A stretch of 18,343 nt of DNA from JAEUOS01 sp046160545 (GTDB taxonomy: Bacteria; Pseudomonadota; Gammaproteobacteria; Burkholderiales; JAEUOS01). A model generated the notes under the pieces. That model was not told where the DNA came from. It saw nothing but the letters and a program-made list of their open reading frames with translations, and made no database searches. The position numbers and the translations under genes are program-made. The stretch covers positions 1 to 18,343 of the forward strand of contig JBJXGS010000123.1 in assembly GCA_046160545.1 (NCBI GenBank), written 5' to 3'. Of the stretch, positions 4,970 through 12,722 are shown one piece after another (position 1 is the first letter of the stretch; every line of letters starts with the position of its first letter).

Positions 4970-6658
4970 GTGTCCTACTTAGTCCTCGCCCGCAAGTATC
5001 GTCCCAGGAATTTCGCGGGCATCGTCGGCCAGGAGCATGTCGTCCGTGCGCTGTCGCACGCGCTGGCCACGCAGCGTCTGCACCACGCCTGGCTCTTCAC
5101 CGGCACCCGCGGCGTGGGCAAGACGACCATTTCGCGCATCCTGGCCAAGGCGCTCAACTGCGAGACTGGCGTGTCGGCCACGCCCTGCGGCGTCTGCCCG
5201 ACCTGCGTGGCCATCGACGCCGGGCGCTTTACCGACTACGTCGAGATGGACGCAGCGTCGAATCGCGGCGTCGACGAGATCACCCAGGTGCTCGAGTCGG
5301 CCGCCTACAAGCAGGACGCGTCGCGCTACAAGGTCCTGATGATCGACGAGGTCCACATGCTCACCAACACCGCGTTCAACGCGATGTTGAAGACGCTGGA
5401 GGAACCTCCCGAGCACGTCAAGTTCGTGCTGGCGACGACCGATCCGCAAAAGATCCCCGTGACAGTGTTGTCGCGCTGCCTGCAGTTCAACTTGAAGCAG
5501 ATGCCGCAGCCGCACATCGTCACCCACCTGGAAACCGTCCTTGCCGCCGAGGGTGTCGCGACAGAAAAGGCCGCGCTGCGCCTGATCGCGCGCTCGGCCG
5601 CAGGCAGCATGCGCGACGCGCTGTCGCTTACCGACCAGGCGATCGCCTACGGCGGCGGCGCGGTCGGCGAGGCGGCGGTACGCGGCATGCTGGGTAGCAT
5701 CGACGACGCCTACCTCGTACGCGTCCTGGACGCGCTGGTAGCCGAGAAGGCCGGTGCGCTCTTCGAAGTGGCGGAAAAAATGAGGGAGTTGTCGGCGTCG
5801 TTCAGCGCCGCGCTGGCCGATCTGGCGACGCTGTTGTCGCGCATCGCCGTCGCGCAAGCGCACCCGGAGGCGATCGGGGAAGACGCGCCGGATCGCGACG
5901 ACGTGCTGCGCCTGGGCAAGGCGCTCGGTCCCGAGGAGGTCCAGCTCTACTACCAGATCGTGATCCACGGCCGCAACGACCTGGCCTACGCGCCAGACGA
6001 GGAAACCGGCTTCACGATGACCTTGCTGCGCATGCTCAATTTCAGGCCAGAAGAAGCCGGCACGAGTGCCGCGGCACCGCGGCCGGCGGCAAGCAGCTGG
6101 AAGACCGGTGTGACGCGCAGTGCGAGTGCAGCCGTGGCTGCGGCATCGGCTGCGCCGATAAGCGGCGTCTCGACGAACATTGCCCCTTCGGGCGCCGGCG
6201 TCGCGCGTCCAGCTGCGCCCGTGACGGCACCGCGGCCCGGGAACGCCCCGACCTCGATCGCCGCGTCCGGCGCGTCCGCGCCTTTTGACGGTGACTGGAC
6301 CGCGCTGGTCGCGCGCCTGCCGCTGACCGGATTTGTGCGCAACTGGGCCAATCAGACCGAGCTTGCGGCACATGAGCCCGGCCTCTTCTCGTTGCGCGTT
6401 CCCGGCCGCACCCAGGCCGAGGATCGTTCCATGCAGGATAAGTTGCGCGCTTCGCTGGAGCAGTATTTCGGCCGGCCTGTGCGGCTCGCGGTGTCCGTGG
6501 GTGAGATGCAGGGCGCATCGATCGCGGCTGTCACTGACCGCGAAGCCGACGCGCGCCAGCGTCAAGCCGAAGAGTCGATCAAGAACGATCCTTTTGTGCG
6601 CGAGCTTGTCGAGAAGACCGGCGCTCGCGTCTCCGATATCCGGCCCTCGCAGGGCTGA
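4970..6658 (+). CDS. dnaX: DNA polymerase III subunit tau/gamma (clamp loader ATPase)
   Basis: The 562-aa protein starts with GTG (MSYLVLARKYRPRNF). Family features are Walker A GTRGVGKT (45-52), four zinc cysteines (C64, C73, C76, C79), Walker B DEVH (126-129) and the SRC sensor/arginine-finger motif (168-170). AAA+ domains I-II are followed by the collar domain III (about 225-360). An Ala/Pro/Ser-rich linker (about 362-435) and a C-terminal region (about 436-562) follow, the part expected to contact polymerase alpha in tau. The protein loads the beta sliding clamp during replication. No Shine-Dalgarno precedes the GTG; a TACAAT box lies 7 nt upstream. No A-rich slippery heptamer followed by an early stop is seen at the gamma-forming position. 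It is followed by ybaB after 27 bp, probably one operon. Confidence 0.97.
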   Translation: MSYLVLARKYRPRNFAGIVGQEHVVRALSHALATQRLHHAWLFTGTRGVGKTTISRILAKALNCETGVSATPCGVCPTCVAIDAGRFTDYVEMDAASNRGVDEITQVLESAAYKQDASRYKVLMIDEVHMLTNTAFNAMLKTLEEPPEHVKFVLATTDPQKIPVTVLSRCLQFNLKQMPQPHIVTHLETVLAAEGVATEKAALRLIARSAAGSMRDALSLTDQAIAYGGGAVGEAAVRGMLGSIDDAYLVRVLDALVAEKAGALFEVAEKMRELSASFSAALADLATLLSRIAVAQAHPEAIGEDAPDRDDVLRLGKALGPEEVQLYYQIVIHGRNDLAYAPDEETGFTMTLLRMLNFRPEEAGTSAAAPRPAASSWKTGVTRSASAAVAAASAAPISGVSTNIAPSGAGVARPAAPVTAPRPGNAPTSIAASGASAPFDGDWTALVARLPLTGFVRNWANQTELAAHEPGLFSLRVPGRTQAEDRSMQDKLRASLEQYFGRPVRLAVSVGEMQGASIAAVTDREADARQRQAEESIKNDPFVRELVEKTGARVSDIRPSQG

Positions 6659-6685
6659 TGCAACGCTAGATCCAGGGAGTAAAGC

Positions 6686-7027
6686 ATGTTCAACAAGGGA
6701 CAACTCGCGGGGCTCATGAAGCAAGCCCAGGCGATGCAGGAAAAGATGCAGCAGCAGATGGCCCGTGTCCAGGAAGAACTGGCGGCCATGGAGATCGAAG
6801 GCCAGTCCGGCGCCGGCATGGTCAAGGTCATCATGACGGGCAACAATTCGGTGAAACGGGTCGCCATCGACCCATCGCTCATGGGCGACGACCGCGAAAT
6901 GCTCGAGGACCTGATCGCGGCGGCGTTCAACGACGCCGCGCGCAAGGTCGAGAAAGTTGCCGAGGAGAAGAAGTCCGCGATGGGAGCCGGCATGGGCATG
7001 CCGGCCGGCTTCAAGATGCCGTTCTAG
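6686..7027 (+). CDS. ybaB: YbaB/EbfC nucleoid-associated protein
   Basis: The 113-aa product begins MFNKGQLAGLMKQAQAMQEK. A Met/Gln-rich helix (about 5-35) precedes the conserved core (EGQSGAGMVKVIMTGNNSVKRVAIDP, 38-63), and the C-terminal helix ends in a Gly/Met-rich tail (GAGMGMPAGFKMPF). YbaB forms tweezer-shaped dimers that bind DNA. GGGAG 7-8 nt before the ATG supports the start. It sits 27 bp after dnaX, the usual arrangement. The usual third gene, recR, is absent: the next gene is a convergent minus-strand membrane protein. Confidence 0.95.
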   Translation: MFNKGQLAGLMKQAQAMQEKMQQQMARVQEELAAMEIEGQSGAGMVKVIMTGNNSVKRVAIDPSLMGDDREMLEDLIAAAFNDAARKVEKVAEEKKSAMGAGMGMPAGFKMPF

Positions 7028-7081
7028 CCGGTCTGGTCTGGCTGCTGCGGCAGCTGCACCCGTAGCCGTAGCTGGGGCTTG

Positions 7082-7663
7082 CTAGTGTCCGCCGGTGTGG
7101 TTGCGCGCCAGGGTGATGGTCTTTTCCATCAGGTGGTCGGTGTAGGCGATGGCGATGGCCGATAGCAGGAAAGTGACATGGATCGCCGTCTGCGCGACCA
7201 GGGTCTTGACCTCGTAGTGCTCGGCGTTGATGAAGGTCTTGAGCAGGTGGATCGACGAGATGCCGATGATCGCCGTGGCCAGCTTGACCTTGAGGACACT
7301 GGCATTGACATGCGACAGCCATTCGGGCTGGTCCGGGTGCGATTCCAGGTTCATGCGCGAGACAAAGGTCTCGTAACCACCGACGATGACCATGATCAGG
7401 AGGTTGGAGATCATGACCACGTCGATCAGGCCCAGGACCACCAGCATGATGGCCGTCTCGGTGAGTTTGCCGTCGTGGGCCTGGGCGATCAAGGGCCCGT
7501 AGCCGAAAGCCGCCTCGATCAGATGGGTCAGTTCGACCCAGAAGTGAAAGACGTAAACCACCTGGGCGAGGATCAGCCCGATGTAGAGCGGAAACTGCAG
7601 CCAGCGACTGGCAAAAATGAATCGCGGGACAGGGCGGAGCGTCGTCTGTTTTTGTTCTGACAT
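7082..7663 (-). CDS. YqhA/UPF0114 family membrane protein
   Basis: The 193-aa protein matches the TIGR00645/YqhA family by layout and motifs: a short polar N-terminus, FIFASRWLQFPLYIGLILAQ (15-34) opening membrane segment 1, then segments near 71-95, 126-144 and 157-176. It carries the conserved stretch MVIVGGYETFVSRM (91-104) and SSIHLLKTFIN (136-146). The molecular role is not established. Start ATG 7663 gives MSEQKQTTLRPVPRF; the upstream Shine-Dalgarno is weak. It converges on ybaB with a 54-bp gap and is transcribed alone. An extended -10 motif lies about 70 bp upstream. Confidence 0.9.
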   Translation of the reverse strand: MSEQKQTTLRPVPRFIFASRWLQFPLYIGLILAQVVYVFHFWVELTHLIEAAFGYGPLIAQAHDGKLTETAIMLVVLGLIDVVMISNLLIMVIVGGYETFVSRMNLESHPDQPEWLSHVNASVLKVKLATAIIGISSIHLLKTFINAEHYEVKTLVAQTAIHVTFLLSAIAIAYTDHLMEKTITLARNHTGGH

Positions 7664-7734
7664 GCCAGGTTTCGGTTGCTATGGGACGCGACAAAGTGCG
7701 CGTGGGGACCGCTGATACAAGTTTTTGCAACTGA

Positions 7735-7743
7735 ATATTAGCA
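7735..7743 (-). promoter_or_regulatory. Extended -10 motif for the YqhA-like gene
   Basis: The minus strand reads TGCTAATAT, fitting the TGn-TATAAT extended -10 pattern. No good -35 is seen. It would give a leader of about 65 nt. Confidence 0.3.
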
Positions 7744-7927
7744 TTCGCGCAGTGTGCGCTTGTGACAGGCGATCACCAGGCCGCCGTGTCGCCGCGCCCC
7801 GGCAGCCTGCTCCTTGAGCCCTCGGCTTGTGCGTCGGATACCGCCGCCGCCCTCCCTATCTCCTTGACGCCCCAGAGTTTTTCAGGGGTTTTCATGTAAG
7901 TACCCACTGAGTTTCCGCGCTGCGGGA

Positions 7928-8007
7928 TTTAAGTGTTTATTTATTCCTGATTTTGACCTCGTACTATTGAAAAAATCACTTAAAAACAAAGTGTTGTTAA
8001 GTAAGTG
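7928..8007. promoter_or_regulatory. Cluster of TTTAAGTG-type boxes upstream of aceA
   Basis: TTTAAGTG (7928-7935) and its exact reverse complement CACTTAAA (7977-7984) flank a 41-bp segment containing TTGACC (7953-7958), a -35-like hexamer. A third related box, TTAAGTAAGTG, is at 7997-8007. CACTT/AAGTG (7977-7993) also forms a local dyad. These could be sites for a regulator of the glyoxylate shunt; no named motif is recognised. Confidence 0.35.
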
Positions 8008-8159
8008 CTACACGCCGCTAAACCTGTTGCACGGCAGCATGACGGTTCGCGAAACTGTGCGGACGCTTTCATAGCAAACCCGGACACAAATCCCAAGTTT
8101 CGGGTGCGAGCGAGACAAAAACGCATCCCTCAACAACCCGCATGAAGGAAAACAGCATC

Positions 8160-9482
8160 ATGGCAAGTCGTGACCTGGAAATTCAGAAAATCGAAAAGGA
8201 CTGGAAAGAAAACCCGCGCTGGAAGGGCGTCAGCCGCGACTATTCGGCAGCCGACGTCTATCGCCTGCGTGGTTCGGTCCCGGTCGAATACACGCTGGCC
8301 AAACGCGGTGCCGAGAAGCTGTGGAAGATGTGCAACGAGCGGCCGTTCGTCAATTCACTCGGCGCCCTGACTGGCAACCAGGCCATGCAGCAGGTCAAGG
8401 CCGGCGTGCCGGCGGTCTATTTGTCAGGCTGGCAGGTCGCGGCCGATGCCAATGATTCGCTGTCGATGTACCCGGACCAGTCGCTCTACGCGACCACCTC
8501 GGTGCCGACCGTTGTCAAGCGCATCAACAACGCGCTCTTGCGCGCCGACCAGATCCAGCACATGGAGAACTTCGATCGCGAAGGCGAGAAGGTGGATTTC
8601 ATGGCGCCGATCGTGGCCGATGCCGAAGCCGGATTCGGAGGCGTCCTGAACGCGCACGAGCTCATGAAGGCCATGATCGAGGCTGGTGCGGCTGGCGTGC
8701 ATTTCGAGGACCAGCTTGCATCGGTCAAGAAATGCGGTCACATGGGCGGCAAGGTGTTGGTGCCTACCCAGGAGGCGGTGGACAAACTCAAGGCAGCGCG
8801 CATGGCTGCCGACCTGATGGGTGTGCCGACGGTGCTGCTGGCGCGCACTGACGCCGAGGCGGCCGACCTCGTGACCTCGGATTGCGACGAACGTGACCGC
8901 GAGTTCCTGACCGGCGAGCGTACGCAGGAAGGGTTTTATCGCACCCGCAAGGGCTTTGACCAGGCCTTGGCGCGCGGCCTTGCCTACGCCGAGTACGCCG
9001 ACATGGTCTGGTGCGAGACCGGCACGCCTGACCTGGAGTTCGCGCGCCGCTTTGCCGAAGGCATCCAGAAGCGCTTCCCGGGCAAGATGCTGGCCTACAA
9101 CTGCTCGCCCTCGTTCAACTGGAAGCGCAACCTCGATGACGCGACCATCGCCAAGTTCCAGCGCGAGCTGGGCGCGATGGGTTACAAGTTCCAGTTCATC
9201 ACACTGGCGGGCTTCCACGCACTCAATTACTCGATGTTCGAGCTGGCCTACGGCTACGCGCGCAACAACATGAGCGCGTTCGTCGAACTGCAGCAAAAGG
9301 AGTTCGCCGCTGCGGAGAAGGGCTTTACCGCGGTCAAGCATCAGCGCGAAGTGGGTACCGGGTACTTCGACGCCATCACCCAGGCGGTGCAGGGTGCCAA
9401 CGCGTCGACGACCGCGCTGCACGGCTCCACCGAAGACGAGCAATTTTTCGACGACAAGAAGACGGAGCGTCGCGTCGCCTGA
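8160..9482 (+). CDS. aceA: Isocitrate lyase
   Basis: The 440-aa protein cleaves isocitrate to glyoxylate and succinate, the first glyoxylate-shunt step. Visible motifs are SGWQVAAD (89-96), FMAPIVADAEAGFGG (147-161) with metal-site acids, HFEDQLASVKKCGH (181-194) with the KKCGH catalytic signature and Cys192 as active-site base, and YNCSPSFNW (about 312-320). Start ATG 8160 is preferred over the in-frame ATG at 8142 because AAGGAAA lies about 9 nt before it, inside the extra six codons. Length is close to the E. coli enzyme. Malate synthase is not adjacent. An intrinsic terminator follows within 25 bp, so the gene is probably monocistronic with a long regulated upstream region. Confidence 0.97.
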   Translation: MASRDLEIQKIEKDWKENPRWKGVSRDYSAADVYRLRGSVPVEYTLAKRGAEKLWKMCNERPFVNSLGALTGNQAMQQVKAGVPAVYLSGWQVAADANDSLSMYPDQSLYATTSVPTVVKRINNALLRADQIQHMENFDREGEKVDFMAPIVADAEAGFGGVLNAHELMKAMIEAGAAGVHFEDQLASVKKCGHMGGKVLVPTQEAVDKLKAARMAADLMGVPTVLLARTDAEAADLVTSDCDERDREFLTGERTQEGFYRTRKGFDQALARGLAYAEYADMVWCETGTPDLEFARRFAEGIQKRFPGKMLAYNCSPSFNWKRNLDDATIAKFQRELGAMGYKFQFITLAGFHALNYSMFELAYGYARNNMSAFVELQQKEFAAAEKGFTAVKHQREVGTGYFDAITQAVQGANASTTALHGSTEDEQFFDDKKTERRVA

Positions 9483-9505
9483 TCCGGCCCACCCAGCCTG
9501 ACCAA

Positions 9506-9530
9506 ACGCCCCGCACCGCGGGGCGTTTTT
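9506..9530 (+). terminator. Rho-independent terminator of aceA
   Basis: A 9-bp perfect stem, ACGCCCCGC (9506-9514) with GCGGGGCGT (9518-9526), has an ACC loop and is followed by T5. It starts 23 bp past the aceA stop and isolates aceA from ridA. Confidence 0.93.
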
Positions 9531-9552
9531 CTTGGTGGATGGCGCGATTCAT

Positions 9553-9558
9553 TACACT
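9553..9558 (+). promoter_or_regulatory. -10-like box (TACACT) upstream of ridA
   Basis: TACACT in ATTACACTTCGG lies just past the aceA terminator and about 31 bp before the ridA ATG. Candidate -35 hexamers (TTGGTG at 15 bp, TTCTTG at 18 bp) are weak. A promoter is expected here because of the terminator. Confidence 0.3.
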
Positions 9559-9589
9559 TCGGCGTTTACCACGCGCCAAGGCTTCACCC

Positions 9590-9973
9590 ATGTCCAAGAC
9601 TGCCGTTTCCACTTCGCACGCGCCGGCCGCGATCGGCCCCTATTCGCAGGCCATCAAGGCCGGCAGCACCTGCTACCTGTCCGGCCAGATCGCCCTGGAC
9701 CCTGCTACCGGGCAGCTGGTCGCCGGCGGTATCGATGCCGAGATTGACCGCATGTTCAAGAATCTGCAGGGCGTGGCCGAGGCTTGCGGTGGTTCGCTCG
9801 CCCATGCGGTGAAGGTGACGGTCTACCTGACCGATCTGGCAAATTTCGCCAAGGTCAACGAGGCCATGAAGGCTTATTTTGCCGAGCCCTATCCCGCGCG
9901 TGCCGCTGTCGGTGTGGCCAGCCTGCCGCGCGGCGCCTTGGTCGAGGCGGATGCGGTGCTGGTCCTTCCTTGA
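9590..9973 (+). CDS. ridA: RidA/YjgF family enamine/imine deaminase
   Basis: The 127-aa product has the family signatures IGPYSQA (15-21), YLSGQIALDPATG (29-41), VKVTVYLTDLANFAKVNEA (75-92) and PARAAVGVASLPRGALVEADAVLV (102-125). These include Arg104, which binds the substrate carboxylate, and Glu119. RidA hydrolyses reactive enamines such as 2-aminoacrylate from PLP-dependent dehydratases, protecting PLP enzymes. Start ATG 9590 (MSKTAVSTSHAP) has AAGG 8 nt upstream; the frame extends to 9539 without support. The stop overlaps a TTG of the recG frame. In related genomes ridA commonly lies between spoT and recG; here aceA is upstream. Confidence 0.95.
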   Translation: MSKTAVSTSHAPAAIGPYSQAIKAGSTCYLSGQIALDPATGQLVAGGIDAEIDRMFKNLQGVAEACGGSLAHAVKVTVYLTDLANFAKVNEAMKAYFAEPYPARAAVGVASLPRGALVEADAVLVLP

Positions 9974-12120
9974 GGCCGGGAGGATCCAGGACGACTCGCG
10001 GTCCGGCACGCAGCAGGCCGGCCACCAAGCGCGTAGTTCCGCCTGGCGCGAAAGATCACGCGCCGACCGGCGCGCAGGTGCCGGCGCTGACCGGTATCGC
10101 ACCGGGAGTCGCTGCCAAGCTTGCCAAACTTGGCCTGCGGCGCGACTTCGATCTGGTGCTGCACCTGCCGCTGCGCTACGAGGACGAGACCCGCGTCACT
10201 CCCGTGGCCGCGCTCGTCGAGGGGGCCTTCGCGCAGGTCGAAGGCGTGGTCATGAGTGCGGAGGTCGCCTATCGTCCGCGGCGAACCCTGCTGGTGCGCA
10301 TAGCCGATGCCAGCGGCGTGCTGGTGATGCGCTTTCTCAATTTTTACGCGAGCCAGGTCAAGGCATTGGCTGAGGGGCGGAGGCTGCGTGTGTGCGGCGA
10401 GCCGCGCAACGGTTTTTTCGGTGCCGAGATGATCCACCCGCGCTGGCGCGAGGTGGCCGAGGGCGCACCCTTGCCCACTGCGCTGACGCCGGTGTATCCG
10501 GCCACCGCCGGGGTGGGGCAGGCAACCTTGCGCAGGGTCATCGTCGCTGCCGTTGAGCGGGCACGCGCGGCGGGGGCGCTCTCCGATACCGCGCCATCGG
10601 TGAGCGGCATCGAGATGCCCGATTTTGCGGCGGCCCTCATGGCCCTGCACTTCCCGGCGCCAGGCGCGGACCTGTCGCGGCAGGCCCTGCCATGGCGGCG
10701 CATGAAGTTCGACGAACTGCTCGCGCAGCAACTCTCGCTCAAGCGCGCCTACCGCGCCCGCCGGGCGGTTTCCTCAACGCCATTGTGCGTCTTGGGGTCG
10801 GGTGCTGTAGGCGATCGGCTCATGGCATCGCTGCCGTTCCGGCTTACCGCTGCGCAGCAGCGCGTCACACACGAGGTCCTGGCCGACCTGGCCGCCCCAC
10901 ATCCGATGCGCCGGCTGCTTCAGGGAGATGTCGGGAGCGGCAAAACCATCGTCGCCGCATTGGCCGCGTGTCGCGCCATCGACGCAGGCACGCAAGCCGC
11001 CTTCATGGCGCCGACCGAAATCCTGGCCGAGCAGCACTATCGCAAGCTCGATCATTGGCTCGCGCCCCTCGGTGTGCGTATCGCGTGGCTTGCCGGCGGT
11101 CGCGACCGCCGTGCGCGCAACGCAGCCTCGACCGAACTGGCGACCGGGGAGGCGCAGCTGGCGGTCGGCACGCACGCCCTGTTCCAGGCAGGCGTCGAGT
11201 TCAAGTCGTTGGGGCTCGCGATCGTCGACGAACAGCATCGCTTTGGTGTCGATGAGCGTCTGTCGCTTGCCATGAAGGGGGCCGCGGCGGGGGCCCTGGT
11301 GCCGCACCAGCTCATGATGAGCGCGACGCCGATTCCGCGCACGCTGGCCATGACCTTCTATGCCGACCTGGACGTATCGGTCATCGACGAGATGCCGCCA
11401 GGACGCACCCCGGTGGCGACGCGTCTGGTCGCGGACGCGCGGCGCGACGAAATCATCGCGCGCATCCGTGATGCCTGCAGTGCAGGGCGCCAGGTGTACT
11501 GGGTATGCCCGCTGATCGAGGAATCGGAGGCGCTGCAGTTGCAGACCGCGGTCGAGACCCATGCACGCCTGGCTACGGCCCTGCCCGAACTGGTCGTCGG
11601 CCTGGTGCACGGGCGCCTCAAACCTGCCGACAAGGCGCAGGTGATGGCTGGTTTCGTCGCCGGCAATGTCCAGGTGCTGGTGGCGACCACCGTGATCGAG
11701 GTCGGAGTCGACGTGCCCAATGCTTCGCTGATGGTCATAGAGCACGCCGAGCGCTTTGGCCTCGCGCAGTTGCATCAGTTGCGCGGCCGGGTCGGTCGTG
11801 GAGCGCACGAAAGCGTTTGCATCCTCCTGTTTCACAACCCGTTGTCTGAAGCGGCGCGCGAGCGCCTCAAGGTCATGTTCGAGACCACCGACGGATTTGC
11901 CATCGCGCGCGCCGACTTGAAGCTGCGCGGCCCCGGAGAGATTCTCGGTCGGGCCCAGAGTGGCGTGCCGATGCTGCGCTTTGCCGATCTCGAGACGGAC
12001 CTTGACCTGGTGGAAGCAGCGCGCGACCTGGCCGAACGCATGCTGGTTGACGGCGACGCCCGCGTAGAGGCGCATTTGCAACGCTGGCTGGGATCGCGGG
12101 AAGCCTATCTTGGGGTCTGA
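9970..12120 (+). CDS. recG: ATP-dependent DNA helicase RecG
   Basis: RecG remodels stalled forks and branched DNA. Numbered from codon 9991 it shows an N-terminal wedge/OB domain (about 30-230, with HLPLRYED), Walker A GDVGSGKT (312-319), DEQH (413-416), MSATPIPRTLAMTFYADLDV, and the motif V-VI region ATTVIEVGVDVPNASLMVIE plus QLHQLRGRVGRG. The C-terminal RecG motif follows (DGFAIARADLKLRGPGEILG). The frame is open from 9784, but that part overlaps ridA and is not coding. After ridA there is no in-frame ATG. Choices are TTG 9970 (overlapping the ridA TGA, 716 aa), ACG 9991 (709 aa, with GGGAGGA 6 nt upstream) and GTG 10078 (680 aa). I give the longest that does not intrude on ridA; the true start is open. 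Confidence 0.95.
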   Translation: MRPGGSRTTRGPARSRPATKRVVPPGAKDHAPTGAQVPALTGIAPGVAAKLAKLGLRRDFDLVLHLPLRYEDETRVTPVAALVEGAFAQVEGVVMSAEVAYRPRRTLLVRIADASGVLVMRFLNFYASQVKALAEGRRLRVCGEPRNGFFGAEMIHPRWREVAEGAPLPTALTPVYPATAGVGQATLRRVIVAAVERARAAGALSDTAPSVSGIEMPDFAAALMALHFPAPGADLSRQALPWRRMKFDELLAQQLSLKRAYRARRAVSSTPLCVLGSGAVGDRLMASLPFRLTAAQQRVTHEVLADLAAPHPMRRLLQGDVGSGKTIVAALAACRAIDAGTQAAFMAPTEILAEQHYRKLDHWLAPLGVRIAWLAGGRDRRARNAASTELATGEAQLAVGTHALFQAGVEFKSLGLAIVDEQHRFGVDERLSLAMKGAAAGALVPHQLMMSATPIPRTLAMTFYADLDVSVIDEMPPGRTPVATRLVADARRDEIIARIRDACSAGRQVYWVCPLIEESEALQLQTAVETHARLATALPELVVGLVHGRLKPADKAQVMAGFVAGNVQVLVATTVIEVGVDVPNASLMVIEHAERFGLAQLHQLRGRVGRGAHESVCILLFHNPLSEAARERLKVMFETTDGFAIARADLKLRGPGEILGRAQSGVPMLRFADLETDLDLVEAARDLAERMLVDGDARVEAHLQRWLGSREAYLGV

Positions 12121-12148
12121 TTGCCTGCTTGAATCGCGAGGATAGAAA
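12121..12148 (+). promoter_or_regulatory. Candidate promoter for the Dps-like gene
   Basis: TTGCCT (12121-12126) and TAGAAA (12143-12148) are 16 bp apart, directly after the recG stop and about 70 bp before the Dps-like start. This is a moderate consensus match. Confidence 0.35.
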
Positions 12149-12219
12149 AATGTCAATGGCTGCGCCCTGGCATTGCGCCGAGAATGCGGTTATCCACCTG
12201 TGAACCAATGGAGCGTGCA

Positions 12220-12714
12220 ATGAACAAGAAAGCCAAAACGGCCTATGTCCCCAATCTCGGCATTCCCGAGGCGGAGCGCAAGAAGATCGTCGCCGGTCTC
12301 TCGCGCCTTCTGGCTGACACCTATACGCTTTACCTGACGACCCACAATTTCCACTGGAACGTCACCGGGCCGATGTTCAATACCCTGCACCTGATGTTCA
12401 TGGACCAGTACACCGAGGCGTGGAATGCCGTGGACCTGGTTGCCGAACGGATTCGCTCGCTGGGTTTCCCGGCACCCGGCAGCTATGCGGAGTTCGTGAA
12501 ACTCACCTCGATCCCGGAGGTCAAGGGGGTGCCGAAGGCCCAGGAAATGATCGGCATTCTCGCTGCCGGCCAGGAGACCGTGGTGCGCACCGCGCGCGCG
12601 CTGTTTCCGCTGGTGGACAAGGCCGGCGACGAGCCTACCGCCGACCTCTTGACCCAACGCATGCAGATTCACGAGAAGAACGCGTGGATGCTGCGCAGCC
12701 TGCTCGAGGCGTAA
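12220..12714 (+). CDS. Dps-family ferritin-like protein (DNA protection in starvation)
   Basis: The 164-aa product has the Dps core: LADTYTLYLTTHNFHWNVTG (31-50), FNTLHLMFMDQYTEAWNAVDLVAERI (53-78) and a C-terminal helix with QRMQIHEKNAWMLRSLLEA. Dps dodecamers oxidise and store iron at inter-subunit sites. By alignment, expected ligands map to His45, His57, Asp72 and Glu76, but the acidic residue four positions after His57 is Met61, with Asp62 next to it. The short Lys-rich N-terminus (MNKKAKTAYV) could contact DNA. Start ATG 12220 is chosen for GGAG 6 nt upstream; earlier in-frame ATGs at 12184 and 12208 lack one. It appears monocistronic between recG and ubiA, with a stem-loop after the stop. 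Confidence 0.92.
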   Translation: MNKKAKTAYVPNLGIPEAERKKIVAGLSRLLADTYTLYLTTHNFHWNVTGPMFNTLHLMFMDQYTEAWNAVDLVAERIRSLGFPAPGSYAEFVKLTSIPEVKGVPKAQEMIGILAAGQETVVRTARALFPLVDKAGDEPTADLLTQRMQIHEKNAWMLRSLLEA

Positions 12715-12722
12715 ACCGCGAC

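Larger units (their letters stand above)
7664..8159. other. 496-bp divergent intergenic region (YqhA-like / aceA), AT-rich core
   Basis: The segment 7875-8010 is markedly richer in A and T than the flanking genes and holds repeated TTAAGTG-type boxes. It also contains an extended -10 motif for the minus-strand gene (7735-7743), a CCCC/GGGG stem-loop followed by TTTT (7870-7892), and the aceA leader with its Shine-Dalgarno near 8145-8150. I see no gene in it. Confidence 0.7.

Noticed and set aside
5774..5784. A6 run in dnaX as a possible tau/gamma frameshift site
   Set aside because: It lies at about codon 270 in domain III, the in-frame codons do not form an X-XXY-YYZ heptamer, and the -1 frame stays open for a long way, unlike the E. 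coli gamma site.
4979..6724. 581-codon minus-strand frame opposite dnaX
   Set aside because: Antisense shadow of dnaX; the sequence is Arg/His-rich without recognisable motifs.
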